Assembly (NCBI GenBank): GCA_910578785.1
Contig: CAJTSJ010000002.1
Coordinates: 62,001 to 126,000, forward strand
Reading direction: 5' to 3'
Source: an uncultured Muribaculum sp.
GTDB taxonomy: Bacteria > Bacteroidota > Bacteroidia > Bacteroidales > Muribaculaceae
DNA length: 64,000 nucleotides
Shown: in pieces, positions 44,557 to 53,099 of the stretch
Position numbering within the stretch: the stretch's first letter is position 1
Layout: every line of letters begins with the position of its first letter
The notes under the pieces: model-generated
Database searches by the model: none
Seen by the model: only the letters and a program-made list of their open reading frames with translations
Told to the model about the DNA's origin: nothing
Made by a program: the position numbers and the translations under genes

Positions 44557-45579
44557 ATGAGTACCGAATTAGAATGGAGCAAGCTGTCTTTCGGCTATAT
44601 TCCGACTGATTATAACGTGCGTTGCTACTATCGCGACGGCAAGTGGGGCGACATCGAAGTCTCACAGTCTGAAACCATCGAACTTCACATGGCCGCCACC
44701 GCTCTTCACTACGGGCAGGAGGTGTTCGAGGGCCTGAAAGCCTTCCGCCGCAAAGATGGAAAGACAGGTATATTCCGTCTTGAAGAAAATGCCAAACGTA
44801 TCATCGAATCGGCCAAGGGCCTTATGATGGAGCCGGTTCCCGTCGAGCTTTTCGTCGAGATGGTAAAGAAAGTCGTAAAACTCAACGAACGCTTCGTTCC
44901 GCCCTACGGAAGCGGGGCATCGCTGTATATCCGTCCACTCGAAATCGGCATCTCGGCTCAGGTAGGCGTAAAACCCGCCAAGGAATACATGTTCCTGATA
45001 CTCGTCAGCCCCGTCGGCCCGTATTTCAAGGAGGGATTCAAGCCGACAAACATCTGCATCACCCGTCGTTTTGACCGCGTGGCACCCAAGGGCACCGGAC
45101 GCTGGAAGGTGGGAGGCAACTATGCCGCCAGCCTCGAGGCAGGCGAACTGGCCCACTCCAAAGGCTACTCGGCAGTGCTTTATCTCGACCCGAAAGAGAA
45201 GAAGTATCTCGACGAATGCGGCCCTGCCAACTTCTTCGCCATCAAGAACGGCAAATATATCACTCCCGCGTCGGAATCAATCCTGCCCTCAATCACCAAC
45301 AAGAGCTTCATGCAGCTCGCCAAGGATATGGGCATCGAGGTTGAATGCCGCCACATACCGGTAGAGGAACTATCGGAAATCCAGGAAGCCGCCGCCTGCG
45401 GAACAGCCGCGGTGGCATCGCCCATCGGCGAAATCGACGACCTCGACACCGACCACAAGTACATCATCAGCAAGGACGGCAACCCCGGCCCCGTCACCAC
45501 CGCCCTCTACAACAAACTCCGCGCCATACAGCTGGGCGAAGAAGAGGACATCCATGGCTGGAACACCATTCTCGATTAA
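44557..45579 (+). CDS. ilvE: Branched-chain amino acid aminotransferase
   Basis: 340 residues, a PLP fold-type IV aminotransferase. Residues include the substrate-side ALHYGQEVFEGLKAFR, PLP lysine in GGNYAASLEAGELAHSKGYSAVLYLD surroundings (the KVGGNYAAS block; catalytic Lys in HSKGYS), and the C-terminal AAACGTAAVASPIG phosphate-binding loop. It interconverts Leu, Ile and Val with their 2-oxoacids. Its neighbour operon encodes a 2-oxoacid:ferredoxin oxidoreductase, giving a plausible route between branched-chain amino acids and branched acyl-CoAs. A near-consensus -7 box TAAATTCG lies at 44518-44525. Confidence 0.95.
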   Translation: MSTELEWSKLSFGYIPTDYNVRCYYRDGKWGDIEVSQSETIELHMAATALHYGQEVFEGLKAFRRKDGKTGIFRLEENAKRIIESAKGLMMEPVPVELFVEMVKKVVKLNERFVPPYGSGASLYIRPLEIGISAQVGVKPAKEYMFLILVSPVGPYFKEGFKPTNICITRRFDRVAPKGTGRWKVGGNYAASLEAGELAHSKGYSAVLYLDPKEKKYLDECGPANFFAIKNGKYITPASESILPSITNKSFMQLAKDMGIEVECRHIPVEELSEIQEAAACGTAAVASPIGEIDDLDTDHKYIISKDGNPGPVTTALYNKLRAIQLGEEEDIHGWNTILD

Positions 45580-45599
45580 TACACCCCGACCATATCAAC

Positions 45600-45635
45600 A
45601 AAGAGCCTTGGCATACCGGCCAAGGCTCTTTTCAT
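45600..45635 (+). terminator. Rho-independent terminator after ilvE
   Basis: Perfect 12-bp stem AAAGAGCCTTGG / CCAAGGCTCTTT (45600-45611, 45620-45631) with an 8-nt loop, followed by TCAT. It ends just 11 bp before the next start codon. Confidence 0.78.
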
Positions 45636-45642
45636 CAACCAT

Positions 45643-46224
45643 ATGTTTGACTACCAAGCCCTAATCGACAAATTCTATCCGGAATCGCAGCCGGAACTGC
45701 GCCGCATCTACATGAAGCATGCCACACAAGTGGCCGACCTGGCCGAAGACCTCAACCGTGCATGCCGGCTCGGACTCGACCCGGAGCAGGTGCGCGGGGC
45801 GGCCATGACACACGACATCGGCATCTTCGCCTCCGACGCAAAAGGCATCCACTGCTATGGCTCGGAACCCTATCTTCGCCACGGCATCATAGGCGCAGAG
45901 CTGCTGCGCAAGGAGGGCGCGCCTGAAGAATGGGCCCGCGTGGCCGAACGCCACACAGGGTCAGGCATCACGGCCGAGGACGTAATAATGCTCGACCTGC
46001 CGTTTCCGGTGGCCGACTACTGTCCGGTGACGATGCTCGAAAAGTTAGTATGCTATGCCGACAAATTCTATTCGAAAAGCGGCTCAATGCAGCGTAAAAG
46101 TTTTGACCGGGCACGGATGTCCATAGCCCGCCACGGAAGCGACGCCCTCGCCCGCTTCGACCGCCTGCACGAGCTGTTCACCCCCGCCGACGAACCCGAT
46201 CCGGTTCAGAGCAACAACTCATAG
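45643..46224 (+). CDS. HD-domain hydrolase
   Basis: 193 residues. The HD motif pattern is complete: H26 in YMKHATQVADL, the HD pair in AAMTHDIGIF (about residues 56-57), His in YLRHGIIGAELL and RHTG, and the final Asp in CYADKFYSK. Small proteins of this type act on nucleotides or related phosphates; the substrate is not known. It begins right after the ilvE terminator, so it is transcribed by read-through or from a promoter that I cannot identify. Its 3' end overlaps the convergent acetyltransferase gene by 19 bp. Confidence 0.85.
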   Translation: MFDYQALIDKFYPESQPELRRIYMKHATQVADLAEDLNRACRLGLDPEQVRGAAMTHDIGIFASDAKGIHCYGSEPYLRHGIIGAELLRKEGAPEEWARVAERHTGSGITAEDVIMLDLPFPVADYCPVTMLEKLVCYADKFYSKSGSMQRKSFDRARMSIARHGSDALARFDRLHELFTPADEPDPVQSNNS

Positions 46225-46721
46225 TCGACCACGTCGAGATAGCGGCCGAACTTAAATCCCACTTCCTTAAACAGCGACACCTGCTCGAAGCCGAGGCCAC
46301 GGTGAAACGCTATGCTCGCCACGTTGTCGCCGGTGATGCAGGCTATGAGCGCCCTGCACTCCCGGCCGCGGCATTCATCGATGAGCCTGTCCATAAGCCG
46401 CCGGCCAAGATGCAGATGGCGGGCCTGCTCGTCGATATACACCGTAGTCTCCCATGTACGGCAATATGCCGGACGGCTTTTCCATTCGTGGGCATAGCAA
46501 TATCCCACGACCCTGCCTCCGGACTCGGCCACGAAATACGGATATTCACGTGATATCTCCTCGATGCGCCGCCGCATCTCACCGGCTGTCACGGCTTCGG
46601 TCTCAAACGAGATGGCCGTGTTCAACACATAGTTATTATAGATGGCCGCTATGGCATCGGCATCGGAGGGAGATACAGAGCGGATAGCCACCGTCCTCCC
46701 ACAACAATAAACGTTATCCAT
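46206..46721 (-). CDS. GNAT acetyltransferase, phosphinothricin-acetyltransferase-like
   Basis: 171 residues from the ATG at 46721 (MDNVYCCGRTVAIRSVSPSD). A longer in-frame start at 46811 is excluded because the -7 box (minus-strand TATTTTTG, 46748-46741) lies downstream of it. The AIAAIYNNYVLNTAISFE motif and the YCYAHEWKSRPAYCRTWETTVYI block (quoted by its ends: YCYAHEWKSR and ETTVYI) are typical of the Pat/Bar group; the acetyl-CoA site is HLHLGRRLMDRLIDEC. These enzymes N-acetylate phosphinothricin or, more often in nature, methionine derivatives. The two genes converge with a 19-bp overlap of coding ends. Confidence 0.88.
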   Translation of the reverse strand: MDNVYCCGRTVAIRSVSPSDADAIAAIYNNYVLNTAISFETEAVTAGEMRRRIEEISREYPYFVAESGGRVVGYCYAHEWKSRPAYCRTWETTVYIDEQARHLHLGRRLMDRLIDECRGRECRALIACITGDNVASIAFHRGLGFEQVSLFKEVGFKFGRYLDVVDYELLL

Positions 46722-46740
46722 TACCTTTGTAAATTTCGCG

Positions 46741-46748
46741 CAAAAATA
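46741..46748 (-). promoter_or_regulatory. -7 box of the acetyltransferase gene
   Basis: Minus-strand TATTTTTG matches TAnnTTTG and would give a leader of about a dozen bases before the ATG at 46721; it decides the start codon. Confidence 0.55.
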
Positions 46749-46815
46749 CACATTTCCACGCCGTCGCGCAACTCCCGCAAAGCAAAAACAATTCCGGACA
46801 ATGCTCTCCAAATCA

Positions 46816-46847
46816 TTTGCAAAATCAATAAATATTCGTTAACTTTG
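46816..46847 (+). promoter_or_regulatory. Strong promoter of the GH43-GH31-GH97 operon or of a small leader RNA
   Basis: TTTG at 46816-46819 and TAACTTTG at 46840-46847 are exactly 20 bp apart; both match the consensus fully. Predicted start at about 46853, right at the foot of the hairpin that follows. Confidence 0.75.
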
Positions 46848-46850
46848 CAT

Positions 46851-46920
46851 AGAGATGCACATAATGGAGTGTCTGCCCAACAACGGCAGCACACGTTCCA
46901 CTATGTGCATCTCTGTTTTT
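46851..46920 (+). ncRNA. Leader hairpin ending in a T run: attenuator or small RNA
   Basis: The predicted transcript opens with one long hairpin: AGAGATGCACATA (46851-46863) pairs with the segment ending at 46914, continuing inward through TGGAGTGT/ACGTTCCA with small bulges up to CTGCC/GGCAG around a short CAACAA-type loop. Immediately after come five T (46916-46920). The whole unit is about 67 nt. Such a structure directly at the transcription start, 66 bp before the GH43 start codon, would end most transcripts early unless something prevents it. It could also be an independent small RNA. No known family was recognised. Confidence 0.6.
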
Positions 46921-46985
46921 ATATCTCGGGGGAAACGCCTCCCGAATCCTAATAACCAAATACTTACCACCAACATTATTGCAGC

Positions 46986-48326
46986 ATGAAACGATTACAG
47001 CTAATTGCCCTGAGCCTGATTGCGGCCGGCGCCTCAACAGCAGCCGCCTTCGGACAGACACGTCCTATCATCCAGACCAAATACACCGCCGACCCGGCAC
47101 CGATGGTCTACAACGACACCGTATTCCTGTACACCACCCATGATGAAAACGACGCCCAGAGCTACGGCTTCAAGATGAAGGACTGGCTCCTTTACACATC
47201 GACCGACATGGTCAACTGGACCGACCACGGCGCAGTGGCCTCGCTCAAGGACTTCAAATGGTATCCGGGCGACAACGGCGCCTGGGCAGAGCAAGTGGTC
47301 GAGCGCAACGGCAAATTCTACATGTACTGTCCCATCCACGGGCACGGAATCGGCGTTCTGGTAGCCGACAGCCCCTACGGACCGTTTAAGGATCCCATCG
47401 GCAAGCCCCTGGTGTGGCAACGCGAACACTGGGACGACATCGACCCCAGCGTGTTCATCGACGACGACGGACAGGCCTACATGTACTGGGGCAATCCGAA
47501 CCTTTACTGCGTCAAGCTCAACGACGACATGATATCATACAGCGGCGAAATCATGAAGATGCCCCGCATCGAGGACTATCAGGAAGGGCCGTGGTTCTAC
47601 AAGCGCAACAACCGCTACTATCTGGCATTTGCGTCGACATGCTGCCCCGAAGGCATAGGCTACGCCATGAGCCTGTCGCCGCTCGGCCCGTGGGAATACA
47701 AAGGCCACATCATGAACCACACTCCGCGAACCCGCGGCAACCACCCCGGCATCATCGACTACAAGGGGAAGAGCTACGTGTTCGGACTTAGCTACGACGT
47801 GCTGCGCATCGACACGCCCGACCACCACGAACGCCGCAACGTGGAGGCCGCCGAGATGACCTACAATGCCGACGGCACCATCAAGGAAACGCCCTACTGG
47901 CGCGACGCCACACTGAATCAGCTCGAATGGCTTGACCCCTACCGCCGCGTAGAGGGCGAGACCATGGCCTGGGGCTACGGACTTACCACCGAAAAGGCCG
48001 CGGACGGCAACATATATCTTACCGGCATCGACAACGGCGAGACGCTCACCGTGGCAGGTGTCAACTTCGGCAAGGGGGCAAAGAAATTCACGGCTTACGT
48101 GGCCACCGACAAAACCGGATGCGCCATTGAAATTCACCTCGACAGCGCCGACGGGCCTCTCGTAGGCACGCTCGACGTGGCTCCCGGAACAAACATGAGC
48201 GACTACACCCTGCAGTCGTGCAAGGTCAAAGAGGCCAAAGGCATCCACGACTTAGTGTTCAAGTTCACCGGCCCCGCCGACAAGAAGGACCTGATGAACA
48301 TCGACTACTGGCAATTCTCAAAATAA
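46986..48326 (+). CDS. GH43 glycosidase with C-terminal CBM6
   Basis: 446 residues with a signal peptide (about 1-24, ending FGQ). GH43 propeller about 28-315: base Asp36 in YTADPAPMV, Asp in DDIDPSVFID, and acid Glu in YQEGPWFYKRN. The C-terminal 120 residues are a CBM6-type sandwich (GKGAKKFTAYVATDKTGCAIEIHL, FKFTGP, MNIDYWQFSK). The same layout occurs in XynD-like arabinoxylan arabinofuranohydrolases and in related xylosidases and galactosidases. It starts an operon with GH31 (10 bp gap) and GH97 (8 bp gap). Substrate likely a branched hemicellulose or its fragments; not decided by sequence. Confidence 0.88.
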   Translation: MKRLQLIALSLIAAGASTAAAFGQTRPIIQTKYTADPAPMVYNDTVFLYTTHDENDAQSYGFKMKDWLLYTSTDMVNWTDHGAVASLKDFKWYPGDNGAWAEQVVERNGKFYMYCPIHGHGIGVLVADSPYGPFKDPIGKPLVWQREHWDDIDPSVFIDDDGQAYMYWGNPNLYCVKLNDDMISYSGEIMKMPRIEDYQEGPWFYKRNNRYYLAFASTCCPEGIGYAMSLSPLGPWEYKGHIMNHTPRTRGNHPGIIDYKGKSYVFGLSYDVLRIDTPDHHERRNVEAAEMTYNADGTIKETPYWRDATLNQLEWLDPYRRVEGETMAWGYGLTTEKAADGNIYLTGIDNGETLTVAGVNFGKGAKKFTAYVATDKTGCAIEIHLDSADGPLVGTLDVAPGTNMSDYTLQSCKVKEAKGIHDLVFKFTGPADKKDLMNIDYWQFSK

Positions 48327-48336
48327 CAGGCTCCAT

Positions 48337-50922
48337 ATGAGACTACTATCCACTACCATACTGGCCATAGCGGTCGCCGCATGCGGAATGCCGACGTGCC
48401 ATGCATCAGGACTTAAGGCCGGAGCCGACGTCACTGTCAGCACTGCCGACGGGACACTTCATCTGACCCCGCTGGCCGACAACGCCGTCCGTGTACGCTT
48501 CTGCAAGAACCGCGCGCTCGACCTGCCCGAATGGGTATATGTCGACAACGCCTCCAGCGCCGACATTCCGGTCGACGTCACCGAGAACGCTTCCGGCACT
48601 GTCGTCAGGCTGCCACGCCTTACCCTCGGCATCGACAAGGCGTCGGGCTTGATAACCTACTCCGGAGCCGACGGCAACAAGCTTGTCGGCGAGATTGCCC
48701 GCGGCCTTAATCCGACCGAGATAGCCGGAACAAAGGCATACTCGGCCGATGCCGTGTTCGATGCACCTGAGGGCGAGATTCTGATGGGTCTGGGACAATT
48801 CCAGGACGGCTACGTCAACGTGCGCGGCCTGTCGCGCCGTCTCACTCAGGTCAACACCCAGATATCCATACCCATGGTGATATCCTCGCGCGGCTACGGA
48901 CTGCTGTGGAACAACTACGGCATGACCGACTTCAACATCGACCGCGACTCATACGTGGCAATGCAGAAAGCCTCATCCGGAGGCAACAAGGTGGAGGTCG
49001 ACGTCACCTCGACAAGCGGAGGCAAGAAGGAAATCCGCGAGGACAATCTGTTTACAGCCGAACTCAACGTGCCATCCGACGGCCGATATGCGCTTCTGCT
49101 CGACGTAGGACGCGACATGGCCCGCCACCATAACCTCGCCGTCGACGACAGCATGGTCATCAACATCGACAACCTGTGGCTGCCTCCCACGGCATCGGCC
49201 ATAGTCGACCTCAAAGCCGGAACCCACAGCCTGACATCGCGGCTCGACAAGAACGATTCGCCGACGGTGTATTTCCGTAAAGTCGACAATACGACCACCT
49301 TCTTCTCGCCCGTGGCCGACTGCGTGGACTATACCGTATTCTCCGGCACCGCCGACGAAGTGATAGCCTCATACCGCGAAGCCACCGGCGGAACACCACT
49401 GATGCCGCTATGGAGCCTGGGCTACATCCACTGCCGCGAACGCTTCCACTCGCAGAACGAGCTGCTGTCGACCGCAAAGACCTTCCGCGACAAGGATATT
49501 CCCGTCGACGTAATCGTCCAGGACTGGCAGTACTGGGGCAAGAACGGATGGAACGCCATGGTGTTTGACAGCGATTCATATCCCGCCCCCAAAGAGATGG
49601 TCGACTCGCTCCACAGCCTCGACATGAAGATGATGCTGTCCGTATGGTCGAAAATCGACCCGGAGTCGGAACTCGGACGCAAGGCCGCGGAGAAGGGCTA
49701 CTTCATTCCCGGAACGCAGTGGATCGACTTCTTCAATCCGGAAGCGGCCGAATTCTACTGGACCAATTTCAGCGACCGGCTCCTGTCGCTTGGCATCGAC
49801 GCGTGGTGGCAGGACGCGACCGAACCTGAAAACGACGACCTGCGCAACCGCAGGGTGATGAACGGCACAGTGCCCGGCGAAGTCTACCGCAACGTGTACC
49901 CCCTGCTGGTCAACAAGACCGTATATGAAGGCTGCCGCCGCGACGCTCCGTCGAAGCGCTCCATGATACTTACAAGAAGTGCATTTCCCGGCATACAGCG
50001 CTACGGAACGGCCATGTGGACCGGCGACGTGGGCAACGACTGGCAGACTCTGCGCATCCAGCTTAAGGCCGGTCTGGACTTCGCCGCGTCGGGAATGCCC
50101 TGGTGGACCTACGACGCAGGAGGATTCTTCCGTCCCGGCAACCAGCACACCAATCCTGAGTATATCGAATGCATGCTCCGATGGATACAGGCGTCCGCGT
50201 TCCTGCCCCTGATGCGTGTCCACGGCTATATGAGCGACACCGAGCCATGGCTTTACGGCGACGAGGCACAGCGCATCATCACCGAATGCATCAACCTACG
50301 CTACAGGATGTTGCCCTACATCTACTCCGAAGCCGCACAGGTCACACTCAACGGTTCGACCATCATGCGTCCGCTCATGTTCGACTTCCCCGCCGACAAG
50401 ACGGCCGCGGCCAATGACTCGGAATACATGTTCGGCCACAGCATACTCGTCAATCCCGTGACCGCCCCGGGTGCAAGTTCGTGGAAGACCTACCTGCCGC
50501 AGACCGAAGGCGGATGGACCGACTTCCGGACCGGCAAACACTACGACGGAGGCCAATACGTGGACACCCCCGTCACCATCGAGCAGATACCGGTATTCGT
50601 CAAGGCCGGAGCGATACTGCCCCTCGGCGCACCCGTACAGCACTCCGCCGCCTCATCCGGACAGCCTATGGAGCTGAACGTGTATCCCGGAGCCGACGGC
50701 TACTTTGAGCTTTACGAGGACGACGGCACCACCTACGGCTACGAACAGGGCGACTACTCCGTCATCCCGATAAAGTGGGACAACGCCACAAGGACCCTGA
50801 CGTTAGAGAAAGCGCGCGGCGCCAGACCGGTCGGAAACAAGGAATTTACAGTAAAAGCCGGCGGTTCGCAGACCAAAGTCCGCTACAACGGCAAACGCAT
50901 TAAACTTAAGATAAAAAACTAA
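48337..50922 (+). CDS. GH31 glycosidase with PA14 insert, probably alpha-xylosidase
   Basis: 861 residues with a signal peptide (about 1-24). An N-terminal beta-sandwich carries a PA14-like insert at about 230-315 (LNVPSDGRYALLLDVGRD, DSMVINIDNLWL). The catalytic barrel has nucleophile Asp493 in WWQDATEPE and acid/base Asp564 in MWTGDVGNDW, then the C-terminal beta domains (GADGYFELYEDDGTTYGYE). The WWQDATEPE signature and the PA14 insert both occur in characterised alpha-xylosidases acting on xyloglucan oligosaccharides, so that activity is the best guess; alpha-glucosidase activity is possible. It lies between GH43 and GH97 genes with gaps of about 10 bp, so the three are one operon. Confidence 0.92.
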   Translation: MRLLSTTILAIAVAACGMPTCHASGLKAGADVTVSTADGTLHLTPLADNAVRVRFCKNRALDLPEWVYVDNASSADIPVDVTENASGTVVRLPRLTLGIDKASGLITYSGADGNKLVGEIARGLNPTEIAGTKAYSADAVFDAPEGEILMGLGQFQDGYVNVRGLSRRLTQVNTQISIPMVISSRGYGLLWNNYGMTDFNIDRDSYVAMQKASSGGNKVEVDVTSTSGGKKEIREDNLFTAELNVPSDGRYALLLDVGRDMARHHNLAVDDSMVINIDNLWLPPTASAIVDLKAGTHSLTSRLDKNDSPTVYFRKVDNTTTFFSPVADCVDYTVFSGTADEVIASYREATGGTPLMPLWSLGYIHCRERFHSQNELLSTAKTFRDKDIPVDVIVQDWQYWGKNGWNAMVFDSDSYPAPKEMVDSLHSLDMKMMLSVWSKIDPESELGRKAAEKGYFIPGTQWIDFFNPEAAEFYWTNFSDRLLSLGIDAWWQDATEPENDDLRNRRVMNGTVPGEVYRNVYPLLVNKTVYEGCRRDAPSKRSMILTRSAFPGIQRYGTAMWTGDVGNDWQTLRIQLKAGLDFAASGMPWWTYDAGGFFRPGNQHTNPEYIECMLRWIQASAFLPLMRVHGYMSDTEPWLYGDEAQRIITECINLRYRMLPYIYSEAAQVTLNGSTIMRPLMFDFPADKTAAANDSEYMFGHSILVNPVTAPGASSWKTYLPQTEGGWTDFRTGKHYDGGQYVDTPVTIEQIPVFVKAGAILPLGAPVQHSAASSGQPMELNVYPGADGYFELYEDDGTTYGYEQGDYSVIPIKWDNATRTLTLEKARGARPVGNKEFTVKAGGSQTKVRYNGKRIKLKIKN

Positions 50923-50930
50923 ACATATTT

Positions 50931-52784
50931 ATGAAACGACTGATATACATGTCCGCTCTGCTGGCACTGGCATCCTGTGCCGACAACTATTCGCAGAAGT
51001 CGCCCGACGGCGACATAGCCGTAGACCTCAACCCGGACTCGATGTCGCTGACAATCTCCTATGCAGGCCGTCAGGTGATGGAGATTCCCGCACTGGGAAT
51101 CACGACATCGCGCGGCGAAGGACGCATGACGCTCGACAGCATAAGCAGTCCGTCGACCCTGACGGAACGCTATGAGATGCTTGCCGGCAAGCGCCGCCTG
51201 TGCTCCAACGAGGCCACCGAACGGGTGCTCTACATGTCGGACGCCGACGGCAACCGCCAGAACATACGCCTGCGCGTATACAACGACGGCGTGGCCTTCC
51301 GCTACGAGCTCGACAGCCTCAACGGCGTGCGTCTGGCCGGCGAACAGACCGAATACCTTATCCCCAACGGCACCAGACGCTGGATTCAGAAGTGGACCGA
51401 ACCCTACGAGGCATTCTTCCCGATGGACACTACCGGAACGTCAAAAGACGGCCACTGGGGCTATCCGGCGCTGATGACCCCCGACGGCAACGCATGGTGC
51501 CTCATATCGGAAGCCAACATCGAACGCCGCCAGAGCGCATCGTCGCTGCGCAACGACGGCTCTCCTGAACGCTACAGAGTTTGGCCCGACGAAAATACGC
51601 TGGAGCTGAACGGCGAGTGGCATACACCCTGGCGCACTCTAATCGTAGGCTCGCTGGCCGACGTGGTCGAATCGACCCTCATCACCGACCTTAGCGAACC
51701 GTCGAAAATCGAGGATACATCATGGATCAATCCCGGCACGGTGTCGTGGATATACTGGGCTTACAACCACGGCTCGAATGACTACCAGATAGTCAAGCGA
51801 TATATCGACATGGGTGCGGAACTGAATCTGCCCTACATGCTTATCGACGCGGAATGGGACGAGATGGGCAACGGAGGCAATATCGAAGACGCGCTGAAGT
51901 ATGCATCGCAGTCAGGCGTAAAGCCCCTTGTATGGTACAACTCGTCGACCGCATGGATAAACAACGGAGCCCCCGGACCTATGTTCAGGCTCAATGCCCC
52001 GGCCGACAGGGCGAAGGAATTCCGGTGGCTCAAGGACAACGGCGGGGCCGGTGTGAAAATCGACTTCTTCTCAGGCGACCGCCAGTCGACCATGGACTAC
52101 TGTATGGACCTGATTGAATCGGCCGCCGACCACCGTCTGCTGGTCAACTTCCACGGAGCCACCATACCCCGCGGATGGCAACGCACATACCCCCACATGC
52201 TTACGGTCGAGGCGGTCTACGGCGCCGAATGGTACAACAACGCACCCGTGCTGACCAACCGGGCCGCCTGCCACAACGCCACCCTCCCCTTCACCCGCAA
52301 CGTCATAGGCCCGATGGACTACACGCCGGTGACATTCTCCGACTCGCAGCATCCGCACATCACCACCAACGCCCATGAACTTGCCCTGAGCGTAGTGTTT
52401 GAGTCGGCACTGCAGCATCTTGCCGACCGTCCGGAAAGCTATCTCACCCAGCCCGACGAGGTCAAGAAGTTCCTGACCGCGCTGCCCACCACGTGGGACG
52501 ACACCCGCCTGCTGTCAGGCTACCCCGGTGAATATGTGGTCATGGCCCGACAGAAAGGAAGCGCCTGGTACATAGGCGCCCTCAACGGCACTGATGAAGA
52601 AAAGGTGCTGGACATCGACTGGTCGCGCATACCCGGAGCCTCGGACATGCCGGCCGAGATAATCGAGGACGGCGACAGCAAAGAATCTCCCTGGAAGTTC
52701 ACTACAGCAGAAGACGGACTGCCGACATCGATTGCCTGCCGTCCGCGCGGAGGCTTCATCATCCGCCTCACCCCGCGAAGCTGA
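50931..52784 (+). CDS. GH97 glycosidase lipoprotein, predicted retaining type
   Basis: 617 residues with a lipobox (LALASC, Cys16). N-terminal GH97 beta-sandwich (SPDGDIAVDLNPDSMSLTISY) and a barrel with calcium-site glutamates typical of the family. Asp378 in GVKIDFFSGD sits where retaining GH97 enzymes (alpha-galactosidase type) have the nucleophile; inverting SusB-type alpha-glucosidases have glycine there. Glu427 and Glu433 in TVEAVYGAEW are candidates for the acid/base; the 55-residue distance from Asp378 to Glu433 is the same as in the characterised retaining enzyme as I remember it. Together with GH43 and GH31 it may finish the breakdown of galactose-decorated oligosaccharides. Lipidation suggests the outer membrane, inner face or surface. 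Confidence 0.9.
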   Translation: MKRLIYMSALLALASCADNYSQKSPDGDIAVDLNPDSMSLTISYAGRQVMEIPALGITTSRGEGRMTLDSISSPSTLTERYEMLAGKRRLCSNEATERVLYMSDADGNRQNIRLRVYNDGVAFRYELDSLNGVRLAGEQTEYLIPNGTRRWIQKWTEPYEAFFPMDTTGTSKDGHWGYPALMTPDGNAWCLISEANIERRQSASSLRNDGSPERYRVWPDENTLELNGEWHTPWRTLIVGSLADVVESTLITDLSEPSKIEDTSWINPGTVSWIYWAYNHGSNDYQIVKRYIDMGAELNLPYMLIDAEWDEMGNGGNIEDALKYASQSGVKPLVWYNSSTAWINNGAPGPMFRLNAPADRAKEFRWLKDNGGAGVKIDFFSGDRQSTMDYCMDLIESAADHRLLVNFHGATIPRGWQRTYPHMLTVEAVYGAEWYNNAPVLTNRAACHNATLPFTRNVIGPMDYTPVTFSDSQHPHITTNAHELALSVVFESALQHLADRPESYLTQPDEVKKFLTALPTTWDDTRLLSGYPGEYVVMARQKGSAWYIGALNGTDEEKVLDIDWSRIPGASDMPAEIIEDGDSKESPWKFTTAEDGLPTSIACRPRGGFIIRLTPRS

Positions 52785-52830
52785 CCAAGAGCTTGTTTAA
52801 CAGACTCTAAATCAATTTTAACGCGGGAGG

Positions 52831-52862
52831 TTTGGAGATGTTGCGGGAAAGCCGTAACTTTG
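52831..52862 (+). promoter_or_regulatory. metK promoter
   Basis: TTTG (52831-52834) and TAACTTTG (52855-52862) with 20 bp between them; both perfect. Start near 52868, before the riboswitch. Confidence 0.75.
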
Positions 52863-52887
52863 CGTCCGAAAATCAAGACGACCGACT

Positions 52888-52950
52888 TCGTCGGGTGGAA
52901 AAATTTGGCTGCTTGCAACCACCGTAAAAAATGCTAAAACCGCTACTTCG
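52888..52950 (+). promoter_or_regulatory. Probable SAM-II riboswitch upstream of metK
   Basis: The sequence has the SAM-II layout: stem P1 GGTGG (52894-52898) with CCACC (52919-52923), a loop containing ATTT and ending CTTGCAA, then an A-rich linker (GTAAAAAATGCTAAAACC) with the conserved GCTAAA at 52933-52938, which in SAM-II enters the pseudoknot. It lies in the 5' leader of S-adenosylmethionine synthetase, and SAM-II is known from Bacteroidetes as well as Alphaproteobacteria. High SAM would lower metK expression. Confidence 0.72.
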
Positions 52951-53017
52951 CCGGCGCATACACCGACATGATGCACACGGCGCGATTACACGGATTAGTA
53001 TTTTTTAATGCGATAAA

Positions 53018-53066
53018 AACTCCGCCCTTCGACACCACGTCGACCGGCGGAGTTCACTTTATTTAT
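53018..53066 (+). promoter_or_regulatory. Second hairpin in the metK leader (possible expression platform)
   Basis: Perfect 9-bp outer stem AACTCCGCC/GGCGGAGTT (53018-53026, 53046-53054) with an inner TCGAC/GTCGA-type pair, followed by CACTTTATTTATTG. It lies 45 bp before the ATG. It looks terminator-like with a weak tail; it might be the switch that the riboswitch controls. Confidence 0.5.
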
Positions 53067-53099
53067 TGTAAATTATTAACTGTACAAATACTTATCGCA

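Larger units (their letters stand above)
52785..53099. other. 315-bp metK leader region
   Basis: Contents in order: GH97 3' tail without a visible terminator, metK promoter, probable SAM-II riboswitch, about 65 nt without assigned function, terminator-like hairpin and AT-rich spacer to the ATG at 53100. No small gene is supported. Confidence 0.65.
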
